Below are positions 43,392 to 51,816 of a DNA stretch of 64,000 bases, piece by piece (within the stretch, counting starts at the first letter, position 1; every line of letters begins with the position of its first letter). Under the pieces are notes generated by a model. That model made no database searches and had not been told where the DNA came from. It saw only the letters and a program-made list of their open reading frames with translations. Origin of the DNA: Acidithiobacillus sp047421495 (GTDB lineage: Bacteria; Pseudomonadota; Gammaproteobacteria; Acidithiobacillales; Acidithiobacillaceae); NCBI RefSeq assembly GCF_047421495.1, contig NZ_CP175559.1, positions 2,294,001 through 2,358,000 on the forward strand. Reading direction: 5' to 3'. The position numbers and the translations under genes were made by a program.

Positions 43392-44051
43392 TCACATCCC
43401 CGTCCCGGAGAAATCAGCCTGGCCCATCATGGCATTCTTTTTCTGGATGAAATGCCCGAGTTCTCACGGACTGTGCTGGAAGTGTTGCGGGAGCCGCTGG
43501 AGTCCGGTGAAATCCACATCTCCCGGGCCGCCCGCCAGAGTACCTTTCCGGCTCGTTTTCAACTGATTGCCGCCATGAATCCCTGCCCTTGCGGCAATCT
43601 AGGGCATCCTCGCCAGCCTTGCACCTGTACGCCAGCCCAGATTGCCCAATACCGCAGCCGCCTGTCCGGCCCCTTGCTGGATCGTATGGACATACAAATG
43701 GAGGTCCCTGTCCTGCCGGTAGAGATGTTGCAAAACGCCCCGCAGGGCGAAAGCTCTGCCTATTGGCGGGAGCGGATCAGCGCCGCCATCGATATGCAGT
43801 GGCAACGCCAGTCGCTGCGAAACGCCCAGCTTCAGGGCGAGGCCCTAGACCTGCATTGCGCTTTGCCGCCCGAGGGCGTCCGCTTGCTGGCTCGTGCTGC
43901 GGATTCGCTGCACCTGTCTGCCCGTGGCTATCACCGCATTTTACGAATCGCCCGCAGTATTGCCGACCTGGAAGCCAGTGCCGTCATCCACACCCAACAT
44001 TTGGCCGAGGCCATTCAATATCGGCGCTTGGCGCAGAACCTGAAACTATAG
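43392..44051 (+). pseudogene. comM: comM, 3' part (interrupted)
   Basis: The remaining 219 codons of the ComM ATPase: SHPRPGEISLAHHGILFLDEMPEFSR with Walker B at its start, FQLIAAMNPCPCGNLGHPRQPCTCTPAQIAQYRSRLSGPLLDRMD with the sensor and cysteine cluster, and the C-terminal helical domain LSARGYHRILRIARSIADLE. A frame opens inside the transposon end at 43293, but it has no natural start. No inactivating change is seen, so only the insertion breaks the gene. Joined to the 5' part it gives 503 residues, normal for ComM. Confidence 0.95.
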
Positions 44052-44076
44052 TCAACAGTATCGACGGATATCTCAT

Positions 44077-44478
44077 TTATCGGGGCAGGGCTGTTTCCGC
44101 TTCGGCGATGTGAGCCATGCGGTCAAAATAGGTCTGCGCCCGCTGGGGATTCTTGGGCACCCCCAACCCTTTTTCATAAGCGAGGCCGAGGTCAAAATCC
44201 GCTCGCGCCAACCCCAGGCGTGCGGCCTTCCGATACCAATGCAGGGCCTCCGGCCAGTTTTTGCTGACGGTGACTTCCTCGCGGGTAATGCGTGGCGCGT
44301 AGAGCGTCCCCAGATAAAACGCGGCTTCGGCATTATTGCCCTGGGCCAGATCCTGCAGATGGTGCAGGGCGGCGGGGTCCGTTTCGGCCTGATTGCGCAG
44401 AGATTCCATATCCTCTGCCGCAGCCAGTGCCGGCAGGGCGACGAGCGACAAAAACAAGAGCATTTTGGCCAGGTTCAT
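44077..44478 (-). CDS. exported Sel1-repeat protein
   Basis: A 133-residue protein with a signal peptide (AKMLLFLSLVALPALAAAED) and two tandem Sel1-like repeats: AEAAFYLGTLYAPRITREEVTVSKNWPEALHWYRKAARLGLARADFDLGLAYEKGLGVPKNPQRAQTYF. Such repeats form TPR-like solenoids for protein contacts, here in the periplasm. AAGGAG lies five bases before the ATG. It follows prfC by 21 bases on the same strand and converges on the comM 3' end. Partner and function are unknown. Confidence 0.85.
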   Translation of the reverse strand: MNLAKMLLFLSLVALPALAAAEDMESLRNQAETDPAALHHLQDLAQGNNAEAAFYLGTLYAPRITREEVTVSKNWPEALHWYRKAARLGLARADFDLGLAYEKGLGVPKNPQRAQTYFDRMAHIAEAETALPR

Positions 44479-44499
44479 CTCAACTCCTTGGCAGAACTG

Positions 44500-46122
44500 T
44501 CAGGTATCGGCATGTTCCCGAGTGGCATGGAAGACCACCTGCGGCCAGCGCTCCATGGTCAAGTCCAGATTCACCCGGGACGGTGCCAGATAGGCCAGCC
44601 GTCCACCGGCATCTTCCGCCAATTGTTCTTCATGCTTGCGGGTAAATTCTGCGAGTATTTTGGGGTCCTCACAATGAATCCAGCGCGCGGTCTGGACAGC
44701 GACGGGATCAAAGAGCGCTTCCACGGCATATTCGCCTTTCAATCGCTCGGCAACCACCTCAAACTGCAGCACTCCGATGGCTCCCAGGATCATGTCGCCC
44801 CCCTGCAAGGGCTTGAACACCTGGGTGGCGCCCTCTTCCGCCAATTGCTGCAAGCCTTTTTGCAATTGCTTGGCTTTCAGGGGATTGCGCAGGCGCACCC
44901 GGCGGAACAATTCCGGCGCAAAATACGGAATCCCGGTAAATTGCAAGGCCTCGCCCTGGCTGAAACTATCCCCGATCTGGATACTGCCGTGATTATGCAA
45001 GCCGATGATGTCACCCGCATAGGCATCTTCCACCAGCTCACGCTCCTGGGCCAGGAAGGTGATGGGATTATGCACCTGAATATCTCGCCCCAGACGCAGA
45101 TGGCGGATTTTCATTCCCCGTTGAAAATGTCCGGAGCACACCCGAAGAAAGGCGACTCGATCCCGGTGCTGGGGGTCCATGTTCGCCTGGATCTTGAACA
45201 CAAAACCGCTGAAAGCCTTTTCTTCGGGGCTGACCATGCGGCCGGTGGTCGGCCGGGGGCGGGGTGAGGGTGCCCAGTCAATCAACGCCCCCAGCAACTC
45301 GCGCACCCCGAAGTTATTGATGGCCGAGCCAAAAAATACCGGGGTCTGCCGACCCTCCAGAAAACCCTCCAGACAAAAGGGGTGGGATGCAGCGCGCAAC
45401 AATTCCACCTGCTCGCGTAATTCCGGCATTTCTTCGGGATAGCGGCGATCCAGTTCGGGATTATCCAGACCGACGATGCGTTCCAGTTGCTGATCACGGG
45501 TTTCTTCACCCGGAGCGAATACCAGCACTTCATCGCGCAGCAGATGATAAACGCCCCGGAAACGTTTCCCCATGCCGATGGGCCAGGTGACCGGGGCGCA
45601 CTGAATCCCCAGCACAGACTCCACTTCATCCGTGAGCTCCGTAGGGTCCCGGCTTTCCCGGTCGAACTTGTTCATGAAGGTAATGATGGGTGTATCGCGC
45701 AGGCGGCAAACTTCCAGCAACTTGATGGTCTGGGCTTCCACACCATTACCGCCGTCAATCACCATCAGGGCCGAATCCACGGCAGTCAGCACCCGGTAGG
45801 TATCTTCAGAAAAATCCTGGTGACCCGGCGTATCCAGCAAATTGATGACATGATCGGCATATTCAAACTGCATCACCGAGCTGGCGACCGAAATACCGCG
45901 ATTTTTTTCGATGGCCATCCAGTCGCTGGTGGCATGGCGGCTGCTTTTGCGAGACTTGACGGTGCCCGCGAGCTGAATGGCGCCGCCAAAGAGCAGCAGT
46001 TTTTCGGTCAGGGTGGTTTTACCCGCGTCGGGGTGGGATATAATGGCAAAAGTGCGGCGGCGCTGAATGGCATCCATAAATGCATCCGCCGTCGATTCCA
46101 ACGCTTCGGGGGAAGAGGACAT
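44500..46122 (-). CDS. prfC: peptide chain release factor 3
   Basis: RF3 is the GTPase that removes RF1/RF2 from the ribosome after termination. The 540-residue chain has all GTPase motifs: AIISHPDAGKTTLTEKLLLFGG (G1) near residue 25, RGISVASSVMQF (G2), LLDTPGHQDFSEDTYR (G3) and FMNKFDRE (G4). The SHPDAGKTT variant and the domain II segment RDRVAFLRVCSGHFQRGMKI are typical of RF3 rather than EF-G. It lies five bases after rimI on the same strand. Confidence 0.96.
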   Translation of the reverse strand: MSSSPEALESTADAFMDAIQRRRTFAIISHPDAGKTTLTEKLLLFGGAIQLAGTVKSRKSSRHATSDWMAIEKNRGISVASSVMQFEYADHVINLLDTPGHQDFSEDTYRVLTAVDSALMVIDGGNGVEAQTIKLLEVCRLRDTPIITFMNKFDRESRDPTELTDEVESVLGIQCAPVTWPIGMGKRFRGVYHLLRDEVLVFAPGEETRDQQLERIVGLDNPELDRRYPEEMPELREQVELLRAASHPFCLEGFLEGRQTPVFFGSAINNFGVRELLGALIDWAPSPRPRPTTGRMVSPEEKAFSGFVFKIQANMDPQHRDRVAFLRVCSGHFQRGMKIRHLRLGRDIQVHNPITFLAQERELVEDAYAGDIIGLHNHGSIQIGDSFSQGEALQFTGIPYFAPELFRRVRLRNPLKAKQLQKGLQQLAEEGATQVFKPLQGGDMILGAIGVLQFEVVAERLKGEYAVEALFDPVAVQTARWIHCEDPKILAEFTRKHEEQLAEDAGGRLAYLAPSRVNLDLTMERWPQVVFHATREHADT

Positions 46123-46127
46123 GATTT

Positions 46128-46598
46128 TTAACCTTCTTTGAAAAAATGCATATCGCGCTGCAGTGGCAGGGACAGGATCAAGGCATCCTCGCGACCTTCG
46201 ATGTTACGATAATAATTCAAGCGTACCCCAATTTCATGAAATCCGGCGGAACGATAGAGTTGCTGGGCAGCGACGTTGGAAACCCGCACCTCCAGAAAGG
46301 CGCGCTCCGCCCCCAACTGTCCGGCACGACAGAGCAGGTGCATGAGCATCTTGCGGCCATAGCCCCGGCGCCGCAGGGTCGGGCTCACCCCGAGATTCAA
46401 GACATGGGCTTCCGCCGCCCCCGTAGAGAGCACCCCAAATGCGGCCAGATCATCGGCTTCGTCATCCATGACCCAGGCATCATATCCGGCCTGGATACAG
46501 TCCCGGAATATACCCCGGGTCCAGGGTCCCGGAGAAATACGGGATTCCAGATCTGCTACCGCATCCAGGTCTTTCGCCAGCATGGGACGCAGGTTCAT
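46128..46598 (-). CDS. rimI: ribosomal-protein S18 alanine N-acetyltransferase RimI
   Basis: A GNAT acetyltransferase of 156 residues from MNLRPMLAKDLDAVADLE. The acetyl-CoA loop is LGVSPTLRRRGYGRKMLMHLL near residues 70-90 and ERAFLEVRVSNVAAQQLYRSAGF near 100 is the conserved RimI segment. The ATG overlaps the tsaB stop (ATGA at 46598); the longer frame to 46844 lies antiparallel to nothing useful and only shadows tsaB. The tsaB-rimI pairing is widespread. It acetylates the N-terminus of S18. Confidence 0.92.
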   Translation of the reverse strand: MNLRPMLAKDLDAVADLESRISPGPWTRGIFRDCIQAGYDAWVMDDEADDLAAFGVLSTGAAEAHVLNLGVSPTLRRRGYGRKMLMHLLCRAGQLGAERAFLEVRVSNVAAQQLYRSAGFHEIGVRLNYYRNIEGREDALILSLPLQRDMHFFKEG

Positions 46599-47269
46599 TT
46601 TTGCTGGCCCACCGGCAAAAAAGGCCGGATATAATGAGGCTCCAGCTGAGCTGCCGTGCAACCAGTGTCCCCCCTCAACTGCCGGGCACTGGCTAGTCGC
46701 AGGACGGCTGCGGCCTGGGGATAATGATCTTCCGTCCATCCCAGAATGTTTTCCTGTTGCCATCCGGCATGGTACAAGGGCCAGGCTGTGCCCACTCCCC
46801 AATAAAACCCCTCCGTTGGCCAGGCTGTAGCCCCGGGCGGGCAAACCCGCTCTGCCCCCTGCAATACGGGTAGGCCGTCGGCACCCTGCACATACACGGC
46901 GGCATACACTTCGCCTTTACGGGCATCCAGGGCCGTCAGCACCCGGGGCTGGGCAATGCCTGCCGCCAATGCCTGCAAACTGGAAACCGGATAAACAGGC
47001 AAGCCCCGGGCCATCGCCAAAGCCTGGGCGGTACTCACGCCAATACGCACGCCCGTGAAACCGCCAGGCCCTATCCCACAGGCAATGGCATCCACATCGA
47101 TGAGTTGCAAACCGGCGCGCTGCAATATCCGGGTGATCATGGGTAAAAGAATCTGACTGTGGGCATTGGCCAGCACCTGACATTCTTCGATCAGCCCATC
47201 TGGTCCATTGATCGCCACTGAGCAAGCCTCGGTAGCCGTATCCATGGCCAGAAAAACCGGCATACTCAT
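46595..47269 (-). CDS. tsaB: tRNA t6A threonylcarbamoyl transfer protein TsaB
   Basis: TsaB partners TsaD (and TsaE) to make t6A37 in tRNA. It is 224 residues with the ASKHA-type fold: FLAMDTATEACSVAI at the start, HSQILLPMITRIL near residue 37, GIGPGGFTGVRIGVSTAQALA near 65 and the DARKGEVYAAVY segment near 115. The C-terminal YIRPF end is typical. The gene overlaps dinG upstream and rimI downstream by four bases each. tcdA, which acts on t6A, is also in this window but in another operon. Confidence 0.93.
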   Translation of the reverse strand: MSMPVFLAMDTATEACSVAINGPDGLIEECQVLANAHSQILLPMITRILQRAGLQLIDVDAIACGIGPGGFTGVRIGVSTAQALAMARGLPVYPVSSLQALAAGIAQPRVLTALDARKGEVYAAVYVQGADGLPVLQGAERVCPPGATAWPTEGFYWGVGTAWPLYHAGWQQENILGWTEDHYPQAAAVLRLASARQLRGDTGCTAAQLEPHYIRPFLPVGQQK

Positions 47270-49218
47270 GACGCCGCATCCTGCCAGAACTGTTGCACGG
47301 CAAACAGGTCCGTCACCCGCCGCATGGGTGGCAGGCTGTCCAGGAAAATCTTGCCATAGCCTTTACTGCGCAGGCGGGGATCGCACAACATCAGGACGCC
47401 ACGATCATTTTCCGAGCGAATCAACCGTCCCACCCCCTGGCGCAGCGCAATCACCGCCTGGGGAATCTGCAGTTCCCGAAAGGGATCACCGCCGGCGGCC
47501 TGACATTGCTCGGTGCGCGCCCGCAGAATCGGGTCGGAGGGACTGGCAAAAGGCAGCTTGTCGATGATGACGCAGGACAGGGCTTCGCCCTGCACATCCA
47601 CGCCCTCCCAGAAACTGGCCGCGCCCAGCAGGACGGCATTTCCCAAACTACGAAAACGATCCAGCAAGCGGGAACGGGGCATGCTTCCCTGCGCCAGCAC
47701 CGGAAAGTCCAGGCTTTGAGGTAAATGGGATGCGGCCTCCTGCAGGGCTCGATGACTGGTAAACAGCATGAAAGTACGTCCGCCACAGGCTTGAATCACG
47801 GGAATGGCCGCCTCCAGACAGGCCCGCGTGTAACCCGGATGATGGGGTTCGGGAAGACCGGAAGGTAAATACAGCAAAGACTGGCGGGGATAATCAAAAG
47901 GTGACGCCGCCGCAAAGGTCTGCGCCCCGCAAAGCCCAAGGGCTCTTTCAATATTGGCAAAGCTGTCCCCCACCCGGAGAGTGGCGCTGGTCAATATCAC
48001 TGCCTCAACGGGTTCCAGCAAGTATTTTTGCAGGGGCGGAGCCACATCCAGGGGTGTCGCGTGCAAATGTACCGTCCGGGGTTTTTTCTCCATCCAGAAA
48101 ACCATGTCTGCCGCGTCATGGTGCAGAAAAAACACGACGCTGGCCAGCAAAACCTCCCCCCGAGCCGCGCATTGCTCCAGTCCCTTGCCGCGTGCAGAAG
48201 CCTGCTGCAGCAGTTGCTGCAATGTATTGACGGTCTGGTAGACCAGCATGAATACCGACTGGGCGGGCGAACCGGGCGTTAGCGCCCAGGACGTACGCTC
48301 CTCTCCCGCGCCCAGGACGCTGCGCCATGCGCTGGTCGCCTTTTCCAGCTCTGCGGCAGCCTGCAGCAGCGGAGTATCGTCGGGTGCTTCTGCGAGAGCT
48401 TCACTGCGGCTGTCCCTGGCCCAGTCCCAAAGCTGATGGCTACTGAGCTGCCTGCCAAAATAACGGCCAGCCAAGTCCAGCACCTGATGGGCCTCATCGA
48501 GGATCATCGCCTCCACCCGGGGCAGCAGATCGCCCATCCCGTTGGCCTTGAGGGCCAGATCGGAAAACAGCAGGTGATGATTCACCACCAGTAAATCCGC
48601 CTCCTGGGCCTTACGCCGCGCTTCCACCACATGACAGCGCTGATAATCGGGACAGTCGCTCCCCAGACAATTATCCCGGGTGGATGTCACCAGCGGCCAG
48701 ACTCCCGAGTCCTCAGGAATGCCGCCGACTTCGGCAATATCCCCTTCACGGGTGCGACCGGCCCAATCCACCATTCTGGCGAGGGGGGCAGCCAGGAGCG
48801 GGGCCACCCCATCGCTACTGAAGCGCTGCAGGCGGTGCAGGCACAAATAATTGGAGCGCCCCTTGAGGCGACTGATGCGCAGCGGTTTTCCGACGACCTT
48901 CAGAAGCACGGGAATATCTTTTTCCAGAATCTGATCTTGCAACGCCTTACTACCGGTGGAAACCAGCACCTTGCGTCCGCAGAGCATGGCCGGCAACAAA
49001 TAGGCAAAGGTTTTCCCGGTGCCAGTGCCGGCTTCCAGCAGGGCCACCCCGCCTTGCTGCAAAGTCTGAGCGACCTGCGCGGCCATGGCCTGCTGCTGGG
49101 CACGCGCCCGAAACTGCGGCAGGCGTTGCGCCAATGCCCCGTTCTGACCCAGCTTTTCTGACCAGTCTCGTATGGTCACTGGCAACGCCTGAATTTCATG
49201 CCTACTCCCGCTTTGCAA
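47266..49218 (-). CDS. DinG/YoaA-type Fe-S DNA helicase
   Basis: A 650-residue XPD-like superfamily 2 helicase. Walker A is LLEAGTGTGKTFAYLLPAM near residue 60, the DEAH box is MILDEAHQVLD near 240, and motif VI is VIALRQGVGRLIRSENDRG near 605. Between them, cysteines in YLCLHRL, NCLGSDCPDYQRC match the four-cysteine iron-sulfur cluster site of YoaA/DinG. Length is closer to YoaA (about 640) than DinG (about 715). The start is TTG at 49218 with AGGA four bases upstream; a GTG 13 codons later is possible. It leads the helicase-tsaB-rimI-prfC-sel1 unit. Confidence 0.92.
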   Translation of the reverse strand: MQSGSRHEIQALPVTIRDWSEKLGQNGALAQRLPQFRARAQQQAMAAQVAQTLQQGGVALLEAGTGTGKTFAYLLPAMLCGRKVLVSTGSKALQDQILEKDIPVLLKVVGKPLRISRLKGRSNYLCLHRLQRFSSDGVAPLLAAPLARMVDWAGRTREGDIAEVGGIPEDSGVWPLVTSTRDNCLGSDCPDYQRCHVVEARRKAQEADLLVVNHHLLFSDLALKANGMGDLLPRVEAMILDEAHQVLDLAGRYFGRQLSSHQLWDWARDSRSEALAEAPDDTPLLQAAAELEKATSAWRSVLGAGEERTSWALTPGSPAQSVFMLVYQTVNTLQQLLQQASARGKGLEQCAARGEVLLASVVFFLHHDAADMVFWMEKKPRTVHLHATPLDVAPPLQKYLLEPVEAVILTSATLRVGDSFANIERALGLCGAQTFAAASPFDYPRQSLLYLPSGLPEPHHPGYTRACLEAAIPVIQACGGRTFMLFTSHRALQEAASHLPQSLDFPVLAQGSMPRSRLLDRFRSLGNAVLLGAASFWEGVDVQGEALSCVIIDKLPFASPSDPILRARTEQCQAAGGDPFRELQIPQAVIALRQGVGRLIRSENDRGVLMLCDPRLRSKGYGKIFLDSLPPMRRVTDLFAVQQFWQDAAS

Positions 49219-49263
49219 CTCGTCCTGCTATTTTTACATATTTCCGTCACAAAAAGGGCATTC

Positions 49264-49593
49264 ATGTACAAACGCCGCGCACATATTCTCTTCTGGCACC
49301 CCCATCAGCCCGAAAAAGCCCACTTTGCCGCACAATTGGCCAATCAGTTGGGCAGCCAATGGCTGGAGGCCAAGGCCGAGTGTACGGAGCTCTCCTGGCC
49401 GGACCTTTTGATCGCCCTGGACTGTGATGGCATCCCTGATCGGGAACGTGCCGCCCATACCCAATGTAAGTTCTGGCCGACCCTTCCTGACAACGACGCT
49501 TTGCGCGCGCGCATACTGGGCGTCATCGGGGGTTTTCAATTGCTGGCCAGGATGGACCATAGTGGGCCACCGCAGATCCCGCCCCAAGACTGA
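49264..49593 (+). CDS. small protein resembling a low-molecular-weight phosphatase fold, no nucleophile
   Basis: A 109-residue protein. The order HILFWHPHQPEKAHFAAQLANQL, then DLLIALDCDG, CKFWPTLPD and a final helix RARILGVIGGFQLLARM parallels low-molecular-weight tyrosine phosphatases and ArsC-type arsenate reductases (ILFVCxGNxxRSxMAE, DLVIxL, WxxPD, RxxIxxxIxxLL). The catalytic CxxxxxRS loop is replaced by WHPHQPEKA with no cysteine, so it is probably not an enzyme of that class. It diverges from the helicase gene. The fold assignment is tentative and the function unknown. Confidence 0.6.
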   Translation: MYKRRAHILFWHPHQPEKAHFAAQLANQLGSQWLEAKAECTELSWPDLLIALDCDGIPDRERAAHTQCKFWPTLPDNDALRARILGVIGGFQLLARMDHSGPPQIPPQD

Positions 49594-49688
49594 CGGACAA
49601 TTTTGACAGCGAGCGGCTCAGCAACTAAACCTATAAAGATCATTGCGGGTTGATACACCCTGATTCTCATCCCACACAGGAGGGTTAT

Positions 49689-49883
49689 ATGGAGGTTGTT
49701 CATAAGGATGCGCAAGGCATCACCATTCGTTTCGACAAGAAGGATCTGTCAAAAATAGTCGAACCCATTGTCAAAAACGCCGAAAGTTTCGCCAAGGACA
49801 CGCTGGATATGGTTTACCTGCTGGCCGAGCAGGATTATCGAATCGACGATCATTTCCAGCAACCACCACACGTTTTCGAGTAA
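49689..49883 (+). CDS. small conserved-looking protein of unknown function (64 residues)
   Basis: Starts MEVVHKDAQGITIRFDKKDLSKIVEPIVKN and ends in HVFE. It is acidic, soluble and has no signal peptide. AGGAGGG lies six bases before the ATG at 49689, a strong ribosome site that rules out the earlier ATG at 49650. It is followed ten bases later by another small gene with an equally strong site, so the two look like a real bicistronic unit. I recognise no family. Confidence 0.7.
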   Translation: MEVVHKDAQGITIRFDKKDLSKIVEPIVKNAESFAKDTLDMVYLLAEQDYRIDDHFQQPPHVFE

Positions 49884-49893
49884 GGAGGAACTT

Positions 49894-50118
49894 ATGCAGA
49901 TTCGGGAAGAAAAAGAACACAGTGTGGAGTTGCAGCTGACCGCTGCCGAAGCAGAACATGTTGCCCGGAACATTCTGGACAATGGCAAGCTGGCAGGGGA
50001 TGCCGCCGTTGCCTTGGCTGAACTGCTGCAGAAGGAAGGGTTCACACCCGACAAACTCGCTGCTGAACCCCTGCGGCATGAGTGGAAAAATCCTGATGAC
50101 ATGAATCAGACTGCCTGA
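49894..50118 (+). CDS. small protein of unknown function (74 residues)
   Basis: Starts MQIREEKEHSVELQLTAAEAEHVARNIL and has a helical LAGDAAVALAELLQKEGF middle. It is strongly acidic with no membrane segment. AAGGAGGAA lies just upstream of the ATG. It follows the preceding small gene by ten bases, and the two are probably made together. No family recognised. Confidence 0.7.
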   Translation: MQIREEKEHSVELQLTAAEAEHVARNILDNGKLAGDAAVALAELLQKEGFTPDKLAAEPLRHEWKNPDDMNQTA

Positions 50119-50281
50119 GCCATTGGCCGATCCGGAGCATCGGCGCCTTCCGCGCAACCGGGAAGGACGAGCAATGGCCTGGTGGGCATCCATCAGCTTG
50201 ATTGTCGTCACATTTCTTCGGCATGGATGTGTTTCTGGGTGGCCTGCTTTCCTACGGAAAGCTGTGAACGCATCCTGAAAC

Positions 50282-51379
50282 TCAGGAAGCGTGAGATCCC
50301 GGCAGGCTCCGGGCACCATCATAATGGGCTGCCCAGTATGGATCATTCAGGCTTCCCACCTGCACACCCGTCCGCGGCGTCTGGGCGCTGACAAAACGTT
50401 GATGGCCGATATAAATGCCCACATGGGAATATGGCCGATGCATGGTATCAAAAAACACCAAGTCTCCAGGCTTGAGGTTTTCCCGGGACACCCTGCGCAA
50501 TTCCGCGGCCTGGGCATAAGAAGTGCGCGGCACCCGAATGCCAAACTTGGCCAGTATGTATTTCACAAAGCCGCTGCAATCAAATCCTGAAGGGCTCATG
50601 CCTCCCCAGCGATAAGGCGCGCCAATAAACTTCAGCGCGGAAACCACCATGGCGCGGGGTGACAACCAGGAGTCTCCGGAAGACGAAGCATCGCTGCTGT
50701 CGCTTTCCGCATACCGGCTGGCCTGCTGCGCAATATCATTGGCCAATTGCGCAGCAGCAGCCTGCGGACCCGTGGTGACATCCCCATTGGCCTCCAAAGC
50801 CTGGAGCGGATGACGAGCCCAGTGATAGGCCTGACTGGCCAGCATTTCCAAGGCCAAACGCAAATGCGACTGATCGGGCGTTGAAGTGACCGTCACGGCA
50901 TCCACTGGTGTGGCCACCTTGACCGGCGCATCTGCAGGAGTGCTCGCGGTTGTCAGCCCAGTTTTCACCAGCACCAGGGATTGATCGATAAATTCAGGGC
51001 TGGCGACAGAACTCTTGCTGATCTCGGGAAAAGACTGGAAATGATAGGCGTAATCCGGTACGGGTTGAGGCTCTGCCCCTACCCCCGCAAATTCGACGGG
51101 AGAAAGATGCATCAATTGCAAGGCCGTGGGTGTCAGGGCCGTATAATCATCTTCAACCACGGGCAAAGGGGCGTGCCTGCCTGAAAGGGCATGGAGATGC
51201 TTGACGGAATGATACCGCGCCGAGAGCAAATGCCCGTGAGAATTCACATGATGGAAGCCGTGCTTAACCCCCCGATGGGAATATGCCTTTACCGGATGGG
51301 TGCTAGCCTGAGCCACACCTGACCAACCTAAACACATGGATATTGCCAAAGCCATCTGCCAGCGATGCTTCTTTTTCAT
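50282..51379 (-). CDS. secreted NlpC/P60 peptidoglycan endopeptidase
   Basis: A 365-residue protein with a signal peptide (MALAISMCLGWSGVAQA), a long low-complexity middle rich in His, Ala, Ser and Thr, and a C-terminal NlpC/P60 domain from about residue 245. The catalytic cysteine is in SGFDCSGFVKYIL, the histidine in YSHVGIYIGHQRFV, and conserved RTSYAQA and GDLVFFDT lie between them. These enzymes cut D-Glu-diaminopimelate type cross-bridges in the wall. The histidine-rich region after the signal (SHRGVKHGFHHVNSHGHLL) is unusual and could bind metal. The leader upstream is long and structured. Confidence 0.9.
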   Translation of the reverse strand: MKKKHRWQMALAISMCLGWSGVAQASTHPVKAYSHRGVKHGFHHVNSHGHLLSARYHSVKHLHALSGRHAPLPVVEDDYTALTPTALQLMHLSPVEFAGVGAEPQPVPDYAYHFQSFPEISKSSVASPEFIDQSLVLVKTGLTTASTPADAPVKVATPVDAVTVTSTPDQSHLRLALEMLASQAYHWARHPLQALEANGDVTTGPQAAAAQLANDIAQQASRYAESDSSDASSSGDSWLSPRAMVVSALKFIGAPYRWGGMSPSGFDCSGFVKYILAKFGIRVPRTSYAQAAELRRVSRENLKPGDLVFFDTMHRPYSHVGIYIGHQRFVSAQTPRTGVQVGSLNDPYWAAHYDGARSLPGSHAS

Positions 51380-51409
51380 TCTTAATCTCCAGAATCACCT
51401 GGGAATTAT

Positions 51410-51445
51410 CGCTGCATAATCTGCCAAGAGGCTGATTATGCAGCG
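51410..51445 (-). repeat. 12-bp perfect inverted repeat in the NlpC/P60 leader
   Basis: CGCTGCATAATC (51410-51421) pairs with GATTATGCAGCG (51434-51445) around a 12-base loop, 30 bases before the NlpC/P60 start codon. No U-tract follows, so it is not an ordinary terminator. It may be an operator or an RNA structure affecting translation. Confidence 0.85.
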
Positions 51446-51501
51446 ACATTGCCATTTCTCATACCAGATAGAGAAACTTCGAGGCTACCCCCCTGAACCC
51501 A

Positions 51502-51681
51502 ATAAAAAAGCCGAACAACGGTTCGGCTCGATCCACATTACCCAGAGTATGGCGCACCCAAGCTAAGCTCGGACCAAAAATAGCGGAATCCCGGAGAGGC
51601 AAGCTCCCAAAGACCCCTGTATTTTCTCCCGAATGCATCCGAATATTAGCCATTAGTAAAATAAATGCTCCATAGTCCTTC
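51502..51681 (-). ncRNA. candidate orphan small RNA, about 180 nt
   Basis: A promoter-like pair (51688-51716) and an intrinsic terminator (51504-51528) enclose about 180 bases without a credible protein. The transcript would contain eight GGA triplets, several next to short hairpins (for example CCGAGC-TTA-GCTTGG), a feature of RNAs that sequester CsrA/RsmA. It matches no RNA family I can recognise; 6S, 4.5S, RNase P and tmRNA hallmarks are absent. It could instead be an attenuated leader of the NlpC/P60 gene. Confidence 0.4.
51504..51528 (-). terminator. intrinsic terminator (minus strand)
   Basis: AGCCGAAC (51509-51516) and GTTCGGCT (51521-51528) form an eight-base-pair stem with a four-base loop. 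On the minus strand it is followed by TTTTT. No minus-strand gene lies just upstream of it, so it ends either a small RNA or a premature leader transcript. Confidence 0.85.
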
Positions 51682-51687
51682 CTTGGG

Positions 51688-51716
51688 AATATAGGGGGAA
51701 TTGTCCAAACAGGCAA
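51688..51716 (-). promoter_or_regulatory. sigma-70-like promoter reading leftward
   Basis: On the minus strand TTGCCT (51711-51716) and TATATT (51688-51693) are 17 bases apart. Transcription would start near 51681 and meet the terminator at 51528. Confidence 0.5.
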
Positions 51717-51816
51717 GCCCTGAAACGTCATTTTTGTTACACGCCCGATACTTTAATTGAAACTGGCCCGAGTATTGCTTGAATATCCGAAGATAGAACA
51801 AAAGCGGAGTACGCGC

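Larger units (their letters stand above)
51380..51816. other. intergenic region with leader hairpin, terminator and possible small RNA
   Basis: The 437 bases between the NlpC/P60 gene and the divergent Dsb-like gene hold a 12-bp hairpin, an intrinsic terminator and a promoter-like pair, listed separately. No protein-coding frame here is convincing; a minus-strand frame at 51459-51731 has no ribosome site and crosses the terminator. Confidence 0.7.

Noticed and set aside
51502..51681. 6S RNA identity for the candidate small RNA
   Set aside because: Length fits, but the two ends do not pair into the long 6S hairpin and the usual central bubble sequence is absent.
51459..51731. 90-codon minus-strand frame between the NlpC/P60 and Dsb-like genes
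   Set aside because: It crosses an intrinsic terminator and lacks a ribosome site; the region is better explained as RNA.
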